Origin: CAVVUC01 sp963751395 | GTDB lineage: Bacteria > Verrucomicrobiota > Verrucomicrobiia > Chthoniobacterales > Chthoniobacteraceae | DNA: 64,000 nucleotides | NCBI GenBank assembly: GCA_963751395.1 | Contig: CAVVUC010000002.1 | Span: forward strand, 1,674,001 to 1,738,000 | Direction of reading: 5' to 3' | Part shown: positions 33,898-42,454 of the stretch, piece by piece | Position numbering within the stretch: the first letter of the stretch is position 1 | How the letters are laid out: the number at the start of each line of letters is the position of its first letter | Translations under genes and position numbers: made by a program | Notes under the pieces: model-generated | The model's database searches: none | Told to the model about the DNA's origin: nothing | The model's input: the letters and a program-made list of their open reading frames with translations, nothing else

Positions 33898-34817
33898 CTA
33901 CCACTTTTTGTGGCGCCAGAGCCAGATGACCGCGATACAGGAAGCTGCGGCCAGAGCCATGACGATGCCGAACGAGAGCAAGCCTTCCTCCTGTTCGATC
34001 GGCAGTTTTACATTCATCGAGAAAACGCTGACGACCAACGTCGGAAGCATGAGCGCAATCATCACGAGCGTCAGCGTCTTCATGAGCACGTTGAGATTGT
34101 TGCTCACGAGCGAGGCGCGCGCGCCGACGAGGCTCGAAGAACCTGCGAGTAGGTGTGGGCCATTTCGTGGCACTGATCGTTTTCAATCAGCAAGTCGTCG
34201 AGCAATTCCATGTTGTCGGCGCTGAGCCCCAGCCGGGGGGCATGCGATTTCAGCTTGTCGATGACGCGCTTGTTTGAGCTGATCGCGTTCAGGTAATAGA
34301 CGAGGCTTTTTTCGAGGGTGAAGAGGTTGAGGAGATGGCGGTTTTCCATCGCGGTGTTGATCTTCTCCTCGAGCTGGTCGGCGATCATGTTGAACACGCC
34401 CAGATGTTCCTCGAAGTGAAAGATCGAGCGGTGAATGATCTTGAGGATCACGTCCTGAAGCGACTGGAGTTGCTGGAACTGCTTGCCCTCGAAGCGGAGC
34501 GTGTCCTCGGCCACCACCAGAACCAGTTGGTGGGAAAACAAGAACATGCCGACCGAGCTGATCTTGAAAAGGAAGTTGTCCTCATAGCAATACTGCTTGG
34601 GACGTTTGATGATGATGGCTGCATGCGTCGGCTCGAATTCGACGCGACCGAGTTCCAGCGGATCCAGCGCCGATGTGAGCGTGTGACGGTCGATCTGCAA
34701 GTCCTCGACGAGATGCCGCTGCTCTTCGTCGGTGGGGTCGATGTAAAGAAGGATCGACGCACCCGGTTCGTTGCTTTCGAGGAGTTTTCCCTCCTGGATG
34801 GCGAGTTGCTTCAGCAT
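33898..34817 (-). CDS. CorA-like divalent cation transporter, one frameshift, SMN motif
   Basis: Pentameric Mg2+/Co2+ transporter family. The N-terminal soluble domain starts MLKQLAIQEGKLLESNEPGA; the long helix region includes FHFEEHLGVFNMIADQLEEK. The two C-terminal TMs are in another frame: SLVGARASLVSNNLNVLMKT, LTLVMIALMLPTLVVSVFSM, then NVKLP. Joining needs one missing base near 34131-34150 (around HTYSQVL). The filter motif after TM1, usually GMN, reads SMN here. About 305 residues when repaired, in line with the family. If the frameshift were real, both TM helices would be lost. Confidence 0.85.
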
Positions 34818-34926
34818 TTGATTTGAATGGCTAGGGGAGCATCGCGCGATTGGGTTCTGACTGCGGGAAAGTGAAGTATGAGGATTGCTTAGTCACGAAG
34901 GCACCCGGCGACAAGAGTTATCTGTT

Positions 34927-35409
34927 TCACGCCAGCGCGGCCACGAGAAACCAAACGATCATCACAACACCGATCACGAATTTTCCAATCATTCCCGCGG
35001 TCGTGCCGAGAAGCGTGCCCCAGGTCGAGCGCCCCGCAGGCAGGATGCCCTTGCCGCCGAGCAGTTCTCCGACGAGCACGCCGACAATCGGCCCGACGAA
35101 GATGCCGATGATCCCGAAGAAGATTCCGACGACTCCGCCAAGGATGCCGCCGATCGCGCCCCACCGCGTCGCCCCGAACCATTTCGCGCCGATCGAACCG
35201 CTGACGATGTCGAGCGCCTGCGAGAGCAACATCAGCACTGTCAGGCCGATAAGCGTGAACCAGCCTGCGCTGTGCTCTGCGCCGAGCATGAGATAATGCA
35301 GGACCGCCGCCGCGAGGATGATCACCGAACCGGGCAGCAGAGGCACGACGGTTCCGATCAGCCCTATGAGCATCAGCAAGAGAGTGAGACACCACCAGAA
35401 AATCGGCAT
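34927..35409 (-). CDS. DUF456-family membrane protein
   Basis: A 160-residue integral membrane protein beginning MPIFWWCLTLLLMLIGLIGT. The run PLLPGSVIILAAAVLHYL is the usual DUF456 start, followed by glycine-rich TM helices (GAIGGILGGVVGIFFGIIGI, GPIVGVLVGELLGGK) and a final TM (GKFVIGVVMIVWFLVAALA). Function unknown. It is divergent from the peroxiredoxin gene, with 94 bp between. Confidence 0.85.
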   Translation of the reverse strand: MPIFWWCLTLLLMLIGLIGTVVPLLPGSVIILAAAVLHYLMLGAEHSAGWFTLIGLTVLMLLSQALDIVSGSIGAKWFGATRWGAIGGILGGVVGIFFGIIGIFVGPIVGVLVGELLGGKGILPAGRSTWGTLLGTTAGMIGKFVIGVVMIVWFLVAALA

Positions 35410-35503
35410 GAAATTAAGGTTTCAGATTTCAGATTGATGATTTAGAAACAGCGCGACACATTCATACAAACCCTAAATCTTAATTCCTAAATCCTAAATT
35501 CCC

Positions 35504-35983
35504 ATGCCTCTCTCAATCGGAACCAAAGCACCTGACTTCACTCTCAAATCCAAAACCGCGTCCGGACTCGTGGACGTGAAATTGAGCGACAACTTCGGTA
35601 AGAAAAATACCGTTCTTCTTTTCTTCCCGCTCGCATTCACCGGCGTCTGCACCGCCGAGATGTGCGACATCAGCGGCGGCCTGAGCGCCTATGAGGAGCT
35701 GGGAGCGAACGTGATCGCCGTGAGCGTGGACAGTCCGTTCGCGCAGGAAGCGTGGGCACAAAAGGAGAACATCAAGATCACGCTCGTCAGCGACCTGAAC
35801 AAAGAGGTCACCAACGCCTACAACGTTTTGTTCAAAGGCATCGCGGGCATCGGCGACAGCTCGGCGCGCGCGGCGTTCGTCATCGACAAGGCCGGGGTCA
35901 TTCAATACGCCGAGCAGACCCCGACGCCGAAAGACCTTCCGAATTTCGACGCGGTGAAGGCGAAGCTGGCGGAGCTGAAATAA
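35504..35983 (+). CDS. Peroxiredoxin (AhpC/TSA family)
   Basis: Thiol peroxidase of 159 residues that reduces hydrogen peroxide and organic peroxides in the cytoplasm. It starts MPLSIGTKAPDFTLKSKTAS. The peroxidatic Cys is in PLAFTGVCTAEMCDISGG, with a second Cys four residues on. The later catalytic Arg region is SSARAAFVIDKAG. It resembles AhpE/BCP-type redoxins. Gap upstream is A/T rich with AATCCTAAATT words. A strong stem-loop follows 14 bp after the stop. Confidence 0.92.
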   Translation: MPLSIGTKAPDFTLKSKTASGLVDVKLSDNFGKKNTVLLFFPLAFTGVCTAEMCDISGGLSAYEELGANVIAVSVDSPFAQEAWAQKENIKITLVSDLNKEVTNAYNVLFKGIAGIGDSSARAAFVIDKAGVIQYAEQTPTPKDLPNFDAVKAKLAELK

Positions 35984-35997
35984 CTTCCGAACCGGCC

Positions 35998-36042
35998 TTT
36001 TGACAGCCTCCGCCGCCTGATGCGGGCGGGGGCTGTCAAAAA
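35998..36042. terminator. Stem-loop between peroxiredoxin and rfbB, possible terminator
   Basis: TTTTGACAGCC and GGCTGTCAAAA pair around a GC-rich core (CCGCC/GGGCGG) with a short loop. A T-run (36052-36060) follows about ten bases after the stem rather than directly, so it is not a textbook intrinsic terminator. It probably insulates rfbB. Confidence 0.45.
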
Positions 36043-36082
36043 GTGCTGGTTTCTTTTTTTCCGACTGCTAGAACCTCCGCCC

Positions 36083-37063
36083 ATGCGTTTGCTAGTTACC
36101 GGGGGCTGCGGATTTATCGGCAGCAACTTTATTCGTTACATACTGGAGCATTACGGGCCTGAGTTCATCAGTAACGTCGATGCGCTGACCTACGCCGGAA
36201 ACATCGCCAATGTGGCGGGACTCGCCGAGAAATACGGCGAGCGCTATGAGTTCTTCCAGGCGGACATCGCGAATGTGGATCAGATGGACGCGCTGATGAG
36301 CAAGCACCGGTTTTTTGCCGTTGTGAACTTCGCGGCGGAGTCGCACGTCGATCGCAGCATCAATTCGCCTCAGAATTTCATCCACACGAATGTCGTCGGC
36401 ACCAGCGTGCTGCTCGATTGCGCGCGGCGGCATGGGGTGAAGCGCTTCGTGCAGATCTCGACGGATGAAGTGTACGGCTCGCTCGGGCCGGAGGGAAGGT
36501 TCACCGAACAATCGCCGATCGAGCCGAGTTCGCCCTACTCGGCGAGCAAAGCGGGGGCCGATCTTCTCGCGCTGGCCTGCCACAAAACCTTCGGCCAGGA
36601 GGTCGTCATCACGCGCTGCTCGAACAACTACGGGCCGTATCAGTTTCCGGAAAAGCTGATCCCGTTGATGGTCATCAACGCCATGCGCGACAAGCCGCTG
36701 CCGGTCTATGGCGACGGGCTGAATGTGCGCGACTGGATTCACGTCGAGGATCATTGCGCGGCGATCGTCGCCGCATTGATCCAGGGCAAGCCGGGCGAGG
36801 TTTACAACGTCGGCGCGGACAGCGAGATGAAGAACATCGACATCGTGAACGCGATCCTCGACCACCTCGGCAAGCCGAAGAGTTTGATCACCTACGTCAA
36901 AGACCGCCTCGGCCACGATCGACGCTACGCGATCGATTCGGCCAAAGTCCGAAGCGAACTCCGTTGGAAGCCGCAGCGCCAGCTCGAGAAGGGATTGCGC
37001 GAGACGATCGACTGGTATGCGGCCAATCGCGCGTGGTGGGAGCCGCTGCTGGATCGGAAATGA
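36083..37063 (+). CDS. rfbB: dTDP-glucose 4,6-dehydratase
   Basis: Second-to-third step of dTDP-L-rhamnose synthesis: converts dTDP-glucose to the 4-keto-6-deoxy sugar using bound NAD. 326 residues from ATG 36083, where the Rossmann motif GGCGFIGSNF begins. Catalytic motifs are STDEVYGSLG and PYSASKAGADLL (Tyr and Lys of the SDR triad), and TRCSNNYGPYQFPEKLIPLM is family-specific. The 3' end overlaps the next gene by 4 bp (ATGA). An in-frame upstream start at 36020 would add a non-conserved peptide within the stem-loop and is rejected. Confidence 0.95.
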   Translation: MRLLVTGGCGFIGSNFIRYILEHYGPEFISNVDALTYAGNIANVAGLAEKYGERYEFFQADIANVDQMDALMSKHRFFAVVNFAAESHVDRSINSPQNFIHTNVVGTSVLLDCARRHGVKRFVQISTDEVYGSLGPEGRFTEQSPIEPSSPYSASKAGADLLALACHKTFGQEVVITRCSNNYGPYQFPEKLIPLMVINAMRDKPLPVYGDGLNVRDWIHVEDHCAAIVAALIQGKPGEVYNVGADSEMKNIDIVNAILDHLGKPKSLITYVKDRLGHDRRYAIDSAKVRSELRWKPQRQLEKGLRETIDWYAANRAWWEPLLDRK

Positions 37064-37947
37064 AACTGGTTGTCGTCGGCAGCGGCGGACGCCTGGGCGC
37101 GGCGCTGTGCCGGATTTACGGCGCGGAGCACGAGGTCATCGGCTTTAACCACAGCCAGCTTGATCTCGGCTCGGAAGAATCCATCCGGGAAAAAATCGAG
37201 CCGCTGTCGTTCGACGCGCTCATCAACTGTGCCGCACTGACGAACGTCGATTACTGCGAGACTAACGAAGCCGAGGCCATGCAAATCAATGCCCGCGCGG
37301 TCCGGCAGATCGCGGAGATCTGCTCCGGCAAGGAAGCGCGCTGCATTCACATCAGCACCGACTACGTTTTCGACGGGGAAAAGGAGACGCCTTACATCGA
37401 GGAGGACGCGGCGCGACCGATCAGCGTTTACGGGGAATCGAAGCGGCAGGGGGAGATCGAGTTGCTGGGCATTTCGGAAAAGCACCTTGCCGTGCGCGTT
37501 GCTTGGGTCTTCGGCCCGGACCGGCCAAGCTTCATGGACGGCCTGCTCAAGCGGGCGATGGAGTCGGAACACGCCGGGGCGATCGGCGACAAATTTTCCG
37601 CACCCAGTTTTACGATCGACATCGCGCGGCATCTGCGGCCATTCCTCCGGGAAATCGCCGACGGCGGATTGCTTCACCTTTGCAACACGGGTGCAACGAG
37701 CTGGCAGCAATACGGCCAGTTCGCGCTCGATTGCGCCATTGCCGCCGGCCTCCCGATGAAGGCAAAGACCGTCGGCGCGCTCAAGCTCGCGGAGATGAAA
37801 GCATTTGTCGCAAAGCGCCCGGTGAACACCGTCCTCTCGACGGACAGACTCACCCGGCTCACCGGCGAGCGACCGCGAACCTGGCAGGAGGCGGTTGAAG
37901 ATTACGTACGCAATTTCGTTGCGAACAAATCAATCGCTGGCAGGTAA
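37060..37947 (+). CDS. rfbD: dTDP-4-dehydrorhamnose reductase-like SDR protein
   Basis: Extended SDR of 295 residues starting MKLVVVGSGGRLGAALCRIY. Motifs HISTDYVFDGEKE and ISVYGESKRQGE carry the catalytic Ser/Tyr/Lys and match RfbD/RmlD, which reduces dTDP-4-keto-rhamnose to dTDP-rhamnose. Start overlaps the rfbB stop by 4 bp, which supports coupled expression. The genes rfbA and rfbC are not in the window. The Rossmann glycine pattern is GSGGRLG, a slight variant of GxxGxxG. A related dTDP-sugar reductase is possible. Confidence 0.88.
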   Translation: MKLVVVGSGGRLGAALCRIYGAEHEVIGFNHSQLDLGSEESIREKIEPLSFDALINCAALTNVDYCETNEAEAMQINARAVRQIAEICSGKEARCIHISTDYVFDGEKETPYIEEDAARPISVYGESKRQGEIELLGISEKHLAVRVAWVFGPDRPSFMDGLLKRAMESEHAGAIGDKFSAPSFTIDIARHLRPFLREIADGGLLHLCNTGATSWQQYGQFALDCAIAAGLPMKAKTVGALKLAEMKAFVAKRPVNTVLSTDRLTRLTGERPRTWQEAVEDYVRNFVANKSIAGR

Positions 37948-38009
37948 AAAAATCAGAACTGTAATTTTTCCGCTTGATTTCGATTAGATAAACGCAAATT
38001 CTGCGCGCC

Positions 38010-38834
38010 GTGTTTAACAGCGGCACTTCTTCAAAACCAATCGGGTTGCAGTGTCTGGCCTTGCTTCTGGCGGCCGGAGTCGGCTCCGTTTACGCGGCGG
38101 TGCCATTCAAATCGGCAACCATCACCCGGATCGAAAACAAAGTGGCCGTGGGAGAGGTGAAGGGCGGCAGGAATGCGCTGCGGCCTGCTTCTGTCTCCGA
38201 GGTTATCAGCGACAAGGACTTTCTCTCGACCGAGAGCGAATCGCGCGCGGAACTGCGATTCCCGGACAAGACCATCGTCCGCGTCGGCCAGAACACGGTC
38301 TTCTCGTTCGATGCGGATTCACGCACTTTGTCCCTGCAAAAAGGCGCGATGATTTTTTACGTTCCACCCGGCGGCGAAGGCGGGCAAATCAAGACGCCCA
38401 GCCTGACTGCCGCCATCACGGGAACGATCGCGAAGGTGACTGAAAACCTGATCGCTGTGCTTGCGGGCATGATCAAGACGCCGTGGGGCGACGTGCATCG
38501 CGGCGAAGCAATCGAGTTCATCAACGGCCAGCACCGCATTTTCAAATTCGACTTAAGCGAAGCATGGAAGGGTAAGCTGGTGTTCTTTGGTGGCCCGCTG
38601 CCGGAGATTCCTGAAATCGGGTCGCCCGCTCAGCTCCTTGGAATGCCGAATCTTCACTTCTTCGACGTCATGGAATGGAGCCAGGTGAACCCCCGTGTAA
38701 ATGCGTTCATCAACACTCCGAAGCCCAAGGAAAAAACCGTCACAACAACTACACCGACTCCTACGCCTACGCCTGCGCCGACCGCCGCTCCTACAGAGTC
38801 GCCATTCATACCCAGGATTGGTCCGCGAGGATAG
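38010..38834 (+). CDS. Secreted FecR-domain protein
   Basis: A 274-residue protein with a signal peptide (LQCLALLLAAGVGSVYAAVP) after a short N-terminal extension; start is GTG at 38010. The central FecR-like domain has RAELRFPDKTIVRVGQNTVF and LSLQKGAMIFYVPPGGEGGQ, then TPSLTAAITGTIAKV, typical of FecR beta repeats. The C-terminus is a Thr/Pro-rich repetitive linker (TPTPTPAPTAAPTE), suggesting an exposed stalk. No sigma factor gene is nearby, so it is not a classical FecIR regulator. It is probably a surface or periplasmic scaffold partnered with the outer-membrane protein immediately downstream. Confidence 0.85.
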   Translation: MFNSGTSSKPIGLQCLALLLAAGVGSVYAAVPFKSATITRIENKVAVGEVKGGRNALRPASVSEVISDKDFLSTESESRAELRFPDKTIVRVGQNTVFSFDADSRTLSLQKGAMIFYVPPGGEGGQIKTPSLTAAITGTIAKVTENLIAVLAGMIKTPWGDVHRGEAIEFINGQHRIFKFDLSEAWKGKLVFFGGPLPEIPEIGSPAQLLGMPNLHFFDVMEWSQVNPRVNAFINTPKPKEKTVTTTTPTPTPTPAPTAAPTESPFIPRIGPRG

Positions 38835-38859
38835 TGAGAACCCCGCACATTCGTTTCTG

Positions 38860-39725
38860 ATGAACAACAAATGCATTCCAGTTTACCTGCTCGTGTGCGC
38901 CTTTTCGGTGCTGGACTTGCAAGCTGGTTCGACGGACAGCCGCACGTTTTCCTCGACCACGCTCAGCGAAGCCGCCAAAGAGGACATAGGCGACATTCGC
39001 CCCGACAACACTGCCGGGATGCTTTCGCACTTGCGCGTCAATGCAACCGTGCAAGCCAACTACACATCGAACGCCAAACTTCTCGGCGACAACAGCAGCA
39101 GTGATTTTCTCACGCTTCCGTCGCTGGAAATTGGCTACAAGCAACCGCTCGGGCGTGGCCTCGCGCTGGATCTCGCGGTCAGGCAGGACAGCGTCGCTTA
39201 CGTCGAAAACAGCAAGGGCAGTTTCTGGGGTTTCGACGGAACGGCGACTCTCGATACCAATACAAACCTTTCTGGCCGCAAATCTACGTCCAGGCCGAGC
39301 CCTACAAGTATTGGAACTTCGACGGTGGCGACAGTGTCGCCGCTGCGATCGGATTGAATAGCGGAATCACTCACGACTGGGTGTTCAACAAAGGCCGCTC
39401 CATCGTTTTTGGTGGATACGGCTTCAGTTATTACTTCGCCTCGCCGACGCTTGATACCCGGTTGACCAATCGCATCACCATCGGCATCACTCATCAATTC
39501 CGTCCGGCGATTTTCGGGCAGTTATTCTACTCCTACCAGTACTCGGTTTACCAAAACCTCGATCGCGACGATTCCCGCAATATCGTCGGGCTGAACTTCA
39601 CCTACCAGATTTCGAGGAACTTGTTTGCGACACTCAACACCAGCTTCGTTGACAACATCTCCACGATCAGCACTGCGACTTATCAGAGCCTGAACGCCGG
39701 TCTCGGTTTCACGTATCAGTTCTGA
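38860..39725 (+). CDS. Outer-membrane beta-barrel protein, one frameshift
   Basis: About 288 residues when repaired. The start MNNKCIPVYLLVCAFSVLDL is a signal peptide. The barrel strands include LRVNATVQANYTSNAKLLGD, LEIGYKQPLGRGLALDLAVR and, in the second frame, KPFWPQIYVQAEPYKYWNF and FGGYGFSYYFASPTLDTRL. The C-terminus ends GLGFTYQF with terminal Phe. Join requires one missing base near 39255-39265 (around LDTN). The FecR protein gene ends 26 bp upstream, so the pair is likely one operon. Function not known. Confidence 0.75.
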
Positions 39726-39829
39726 TTCAGCGCGCTGCTGAGGCCACGCTTCGCCAGCATCGCAGCCGCTCAAAACGCCCCGGCTTAAAAAGCGATTTCC
39801 TTCGCAAGAAGAGCCGCCTTGCTTTAGAG

Positions 39830-41041
39830 TTGCCAACTCTGAAAACCGCCAGAAAAATCGCAGTCATTGGAGCAGGGCCGATTGGACTGGAAGCAGCGCT
39901 CGCCGCCTTGGAGCGCGGCTACGAAGTCAAAGTATTCGAGCGCGGCAGCGTGGGCGAGGCCGTGCGGCGATGGGGGCATGTTCGGATGTTCACGCCGTTT
40001 GGCATGAACGTCTCCAAACAAGGGCTGAAGCGATTGAAGGACAAGGTCCGCTTCAAGCCCGAGACGATCGTCACAGGGCTGGAGTATCTGGTTGAATACC
40101 TCGCACCGCTCGCCGAGACGCTTGAGGATTACATTCATACAAACGCCGAGGTCGTATCCATCGCGCGCGCCGCGTTGTTGAAGGGCGAAAAGGCCGGAGC
40201 GCCTGAGCGGTTTGAAACGCCGTTCCGCCTTCTGCTGCGCCGCGCCTCGCGCGAGTGGAATGAATCCGCCGACATCATTTTCGATTGCAGCGGGACCTTT
40301 TTTCAGCCGAACCATCTCGGCGACGGCGGCACGCCGGCGATCGGAGAAGCAGCCTGCCGCGAGTTTATCTACAATGGCGCGCCCGATGCCGGGGGCCGCT
40401 CGATCGCCCAGTTCGCCGGCACGCGCGTGCTCGTTATGGGCGCGGGATATTCCGCCGCGACGGTCATTCGCGATCTTGCGGTGCTCAAACTCATGTCCCC
40501 CTCGACGAATATCATTTGGGCGACACGAAACAACGAACCGCATCCGTGCCCGCGCATTCCCAATGATCCACTCAAGGAACGCGATCAGTTGATCGAGCAG
40601 GTCAACACACTCGCCGGTTCTGGAGTTCTGGACTTTCTTCCGGGGCACTCTGTGCATTCTCTTTCGAAAACATCCGACGGCCTGGAAGTCGTGCTGACAA
40701 ATGGGGCGGGGGACAGGAAGATCGTGGTTGATCGGCTCGTCGCGGCAGTCGGCTATCGCCCCGATCTTGAACTGACGCGCGAATTGCAGACGATGACCTG
40801 CTACGCAACCGAGGGAAGCTACAACCTCGGGACCGAGCTGTTGCGCGAAGATCATGCAGCCCGGCGGTTCAACGTGGAAATGCTCCTGCACCCCGAGCCG
40901 GGTTATTTTGCGCTTGGAATGAAGAGCTTCGGACGAAGCCCCGGTTTCTTGATCCACATCGGACGGGCGCAGATCGAGGCGGTCCTGGACTGGCTCGAAA
41001 AGAAATCGCCTTTGAAGGCCAGGCGAAGCGGGGCCGTTTGA
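39830..41041 (+). CDS. FAD-dependent oxidoreductase (flavoprotein monooxygenase-like)
   Basis: A 403-residue flavoprotein. The N-terminal FAD motif is KIAVIGAGPIGLEAALAALE. A second dinucleotide fold is VLVMGAGYSAATVIRDLAVL, for NAD(P)H. The third motif VAAVGYRPDLELTRELQTMT resembles the ATG/GD motif. Overall it looks like flavin-containing monooxygenase or pyridine nucleotide-disulphide reductase-like proteins; the substrate is unknown. The start is probably TTG at 39830, since no ATG precedes the Rossmann motif; this is uncertain. It stands alone, convergent with spmAB. Confidence 0.8.
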   Translation: MPTLKTARKIAVIGAGPIGLEAALAALERGYEVKVFERGSVGEAVRRWGHVRMFTPFGMNVSKQGLKRLKDKVRFKPETIVTGLEYLVEYLAPLAETLEDYIHTNAEVVSIARAALLKGEKAGAPERFETPFRLLLRRASREWNESADIIFDCSGTFFQPNHLGDGGTPAIGEAACREFIYNGAPDAGGRSIAQFAGTRVLVMGAGYSAATVIRDLAVLKLMSPSTNIIWATRNNEPHPCPRIPNDPLKERDQLIEQVNTLAGSGVLDFLPGHSVHSLSKTSDGLEVVLTNGAGDRKIVVDRLVAAVGYRPDLELTRELQTMTCYATEGSYNLGTELLREDHAARRFNVEMLLHPEPGYFALGMKSFGRSPGFLIHIGRAQIEAVLDWLEKKSPLKARRSGAV

Positions 41042-41053
41042 TTCTGGAAGACG

Positions 41054-42379
41054 TCACCCGAACATAATCCGGCACACGATCACCGAAGCGATCACCCCGG
41101 TGAGATCGGCGGTCAGCCCCGCCAGGATCGCATGCCGGGTGCGCCGCACAGCCACCGAGCCGAAGTAAACGGCGATCACGTAAAATGTGGTTTCGGTGCT
41201 GCCGAAGATGGTGCCGGCCATGCGCGTGACCAGATTGTCGGGGCCGAGGTTTTTCACAAGTTCGGTGAACAAGCCCGTCGTCGCGCTGCCGCTGAGCGGA
41301 CGCACGAGCACCATTGGCAGCAGATCGGTCGGAAACCCGATGCGGTCGAAAGTCGGGGCAAGCGCTCTGCTCATCATCTCGATGCCGCCCGCCGCTCGGA
41401 ACATTCCGACCGCGACGAGGATCGCGACAAGATACGGAATGATTCGCACGGCGACGTTGAAACCCTCCTTCGCTCCTTCGACAAATTCCTCGTAAACTTT
41501 CACCCGGCGCAGCGCGGCGTAGAGAGGGAAGAACGAGACGAAGAACGGAATCGCCATCAGCGAAATGGTGCCTACGGCCCGCTCGAACCCGGATTTGTCA
41601 GCACGGCTCATCTGAAGTTTTCCGGCATCTCCAGCCCCAAAAACATCGAGAACAAACCACGCGGCGAACAATCCAATGAACAACAGCAGCACAGCCATGC
41701 CCCAGCGGTTCAAGGGCGGCACTTCGTTTTCGATCGTCTCCTCCACTTTTTCGCTGGGATTGACCGTGCGTGGAGCGTCGGCGGATGCTGGCGGCAGGCG
41801 GAACATCGGCAGTTTCTCGAGCCACTTCACGGAGATGATTCCCGCGGACGCGGCGCAGGTCGTCGCGATTAGCGACGTGCCGATGATCGCGGTGGGATCT
41901 TTCGAGCCGGCGGAAGCGAGGATCGCCACGGCAGTCGCGGGGATCAACTGCACCGAACTGGTGCTGATTGCGAGGAAGGTACACATCGCATTCGTCGCCG
42001 TGCCGGGAGTCGGGTTGAGCGAATCGAGATACCCCATCGCACGAAGCCCCAGCGGAGTGGCGGCGTTCGAGAGGCCGAGCATGTTCGCCGCAATCGTCAT
42101 CACGATCGAACCCATCGCGGGATGATCGTGCGGCACGTCGGGGAAGAGCTTCTGGGTGAGGGGACGCAGCGCCCGCGCGATGATTCTCACCAGTCCCGAC
42201 CGTTCGGCGAGTCGCATGATTCCAAGCCAGAGCGCCATGACGCCGATCAGTCCGATCGCGATGGTCACGGCCGTTTTCGCCGATTCGAATGTGCCGTCGG
42301 TCAGTTCCTTCAACCGGCCTGTGAAGCCGCTGATGATCACCGCGGCAAGAACAAGACCGAGCCAAATGAAGTTCATCAT
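41054..42379 (-). CDS. Fused SpmA-SpmB (nucleoside-recognition/Gate domain) membrane protein
   Basis: A 441-residue membrane protein with two Gate-type domains. The first half (SAKTAVTIAIGLIGVMALWL, NMLGLSNAATPLGLRAMGYL) matches spore maturation protein A. The second (FVEGAKEGFNVAVRIIPYLV, ATTGLFTELVKNLGPDNLV, then GSTETTFYVIAVYFGSV) matches SpmB. The fusion occurs in non-sporulating bacteria too, and the transported solute is unknown. The fused gene is intact. It is convergent with the oxidoreductase gene (12 bp between stops). Confidence 0.9.
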   Translation of the reverse strand: MMNFIWLGLVLAAVIISGFTGRLKELTDGTFESAKTAVTIAIGLIGVMALWLGIMRLAERSGLVRIIARALRPLTQKLFPDVPHDHPAMGSIVMTIAANMLGLSNAATPLGLRAMGYLDSLNPTPGTATNAMCTFLAISTSSVQLIPATAVAILASAGSKDPTAIIGTSLIATTCAASAGIISVKWLEKLPMFRLPPASADAPRTVNPSEKVEETIENEVPPLNRWGMAVLLLFIGLFAAWFVLDVFGAGDAGKLQMSRADKSGFERAVGTISLMAIPFFVSFFPLYAALRRVKVYEEFVEGAKEGFNVAVRIIPYLVAILVAVGMFRAAGGIEMMSRALAPTFDRIGFPTDLLPMVLVRPLSGSATTGLFTELVKNLGPDNLVTRMAGTIFGSTETTFYVIAVYFGSVAVRRTRHAILAGLTADLTGVIASVIVCRIMFG

Positions 42380-42454
42380 CGGCGCGGAGTATGCATTGCA
42401 CCTTGCGGACTGCGAATCAAATTTGCCGGCGATTGCCCGTCGTCACCAGACCGC

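Noticed and set aside
36020..36082. Longer RfbB start
   Set aside because: It lies in the stem-loop and T-rich leader; the Rossmann motif starts right after ATG 36083.
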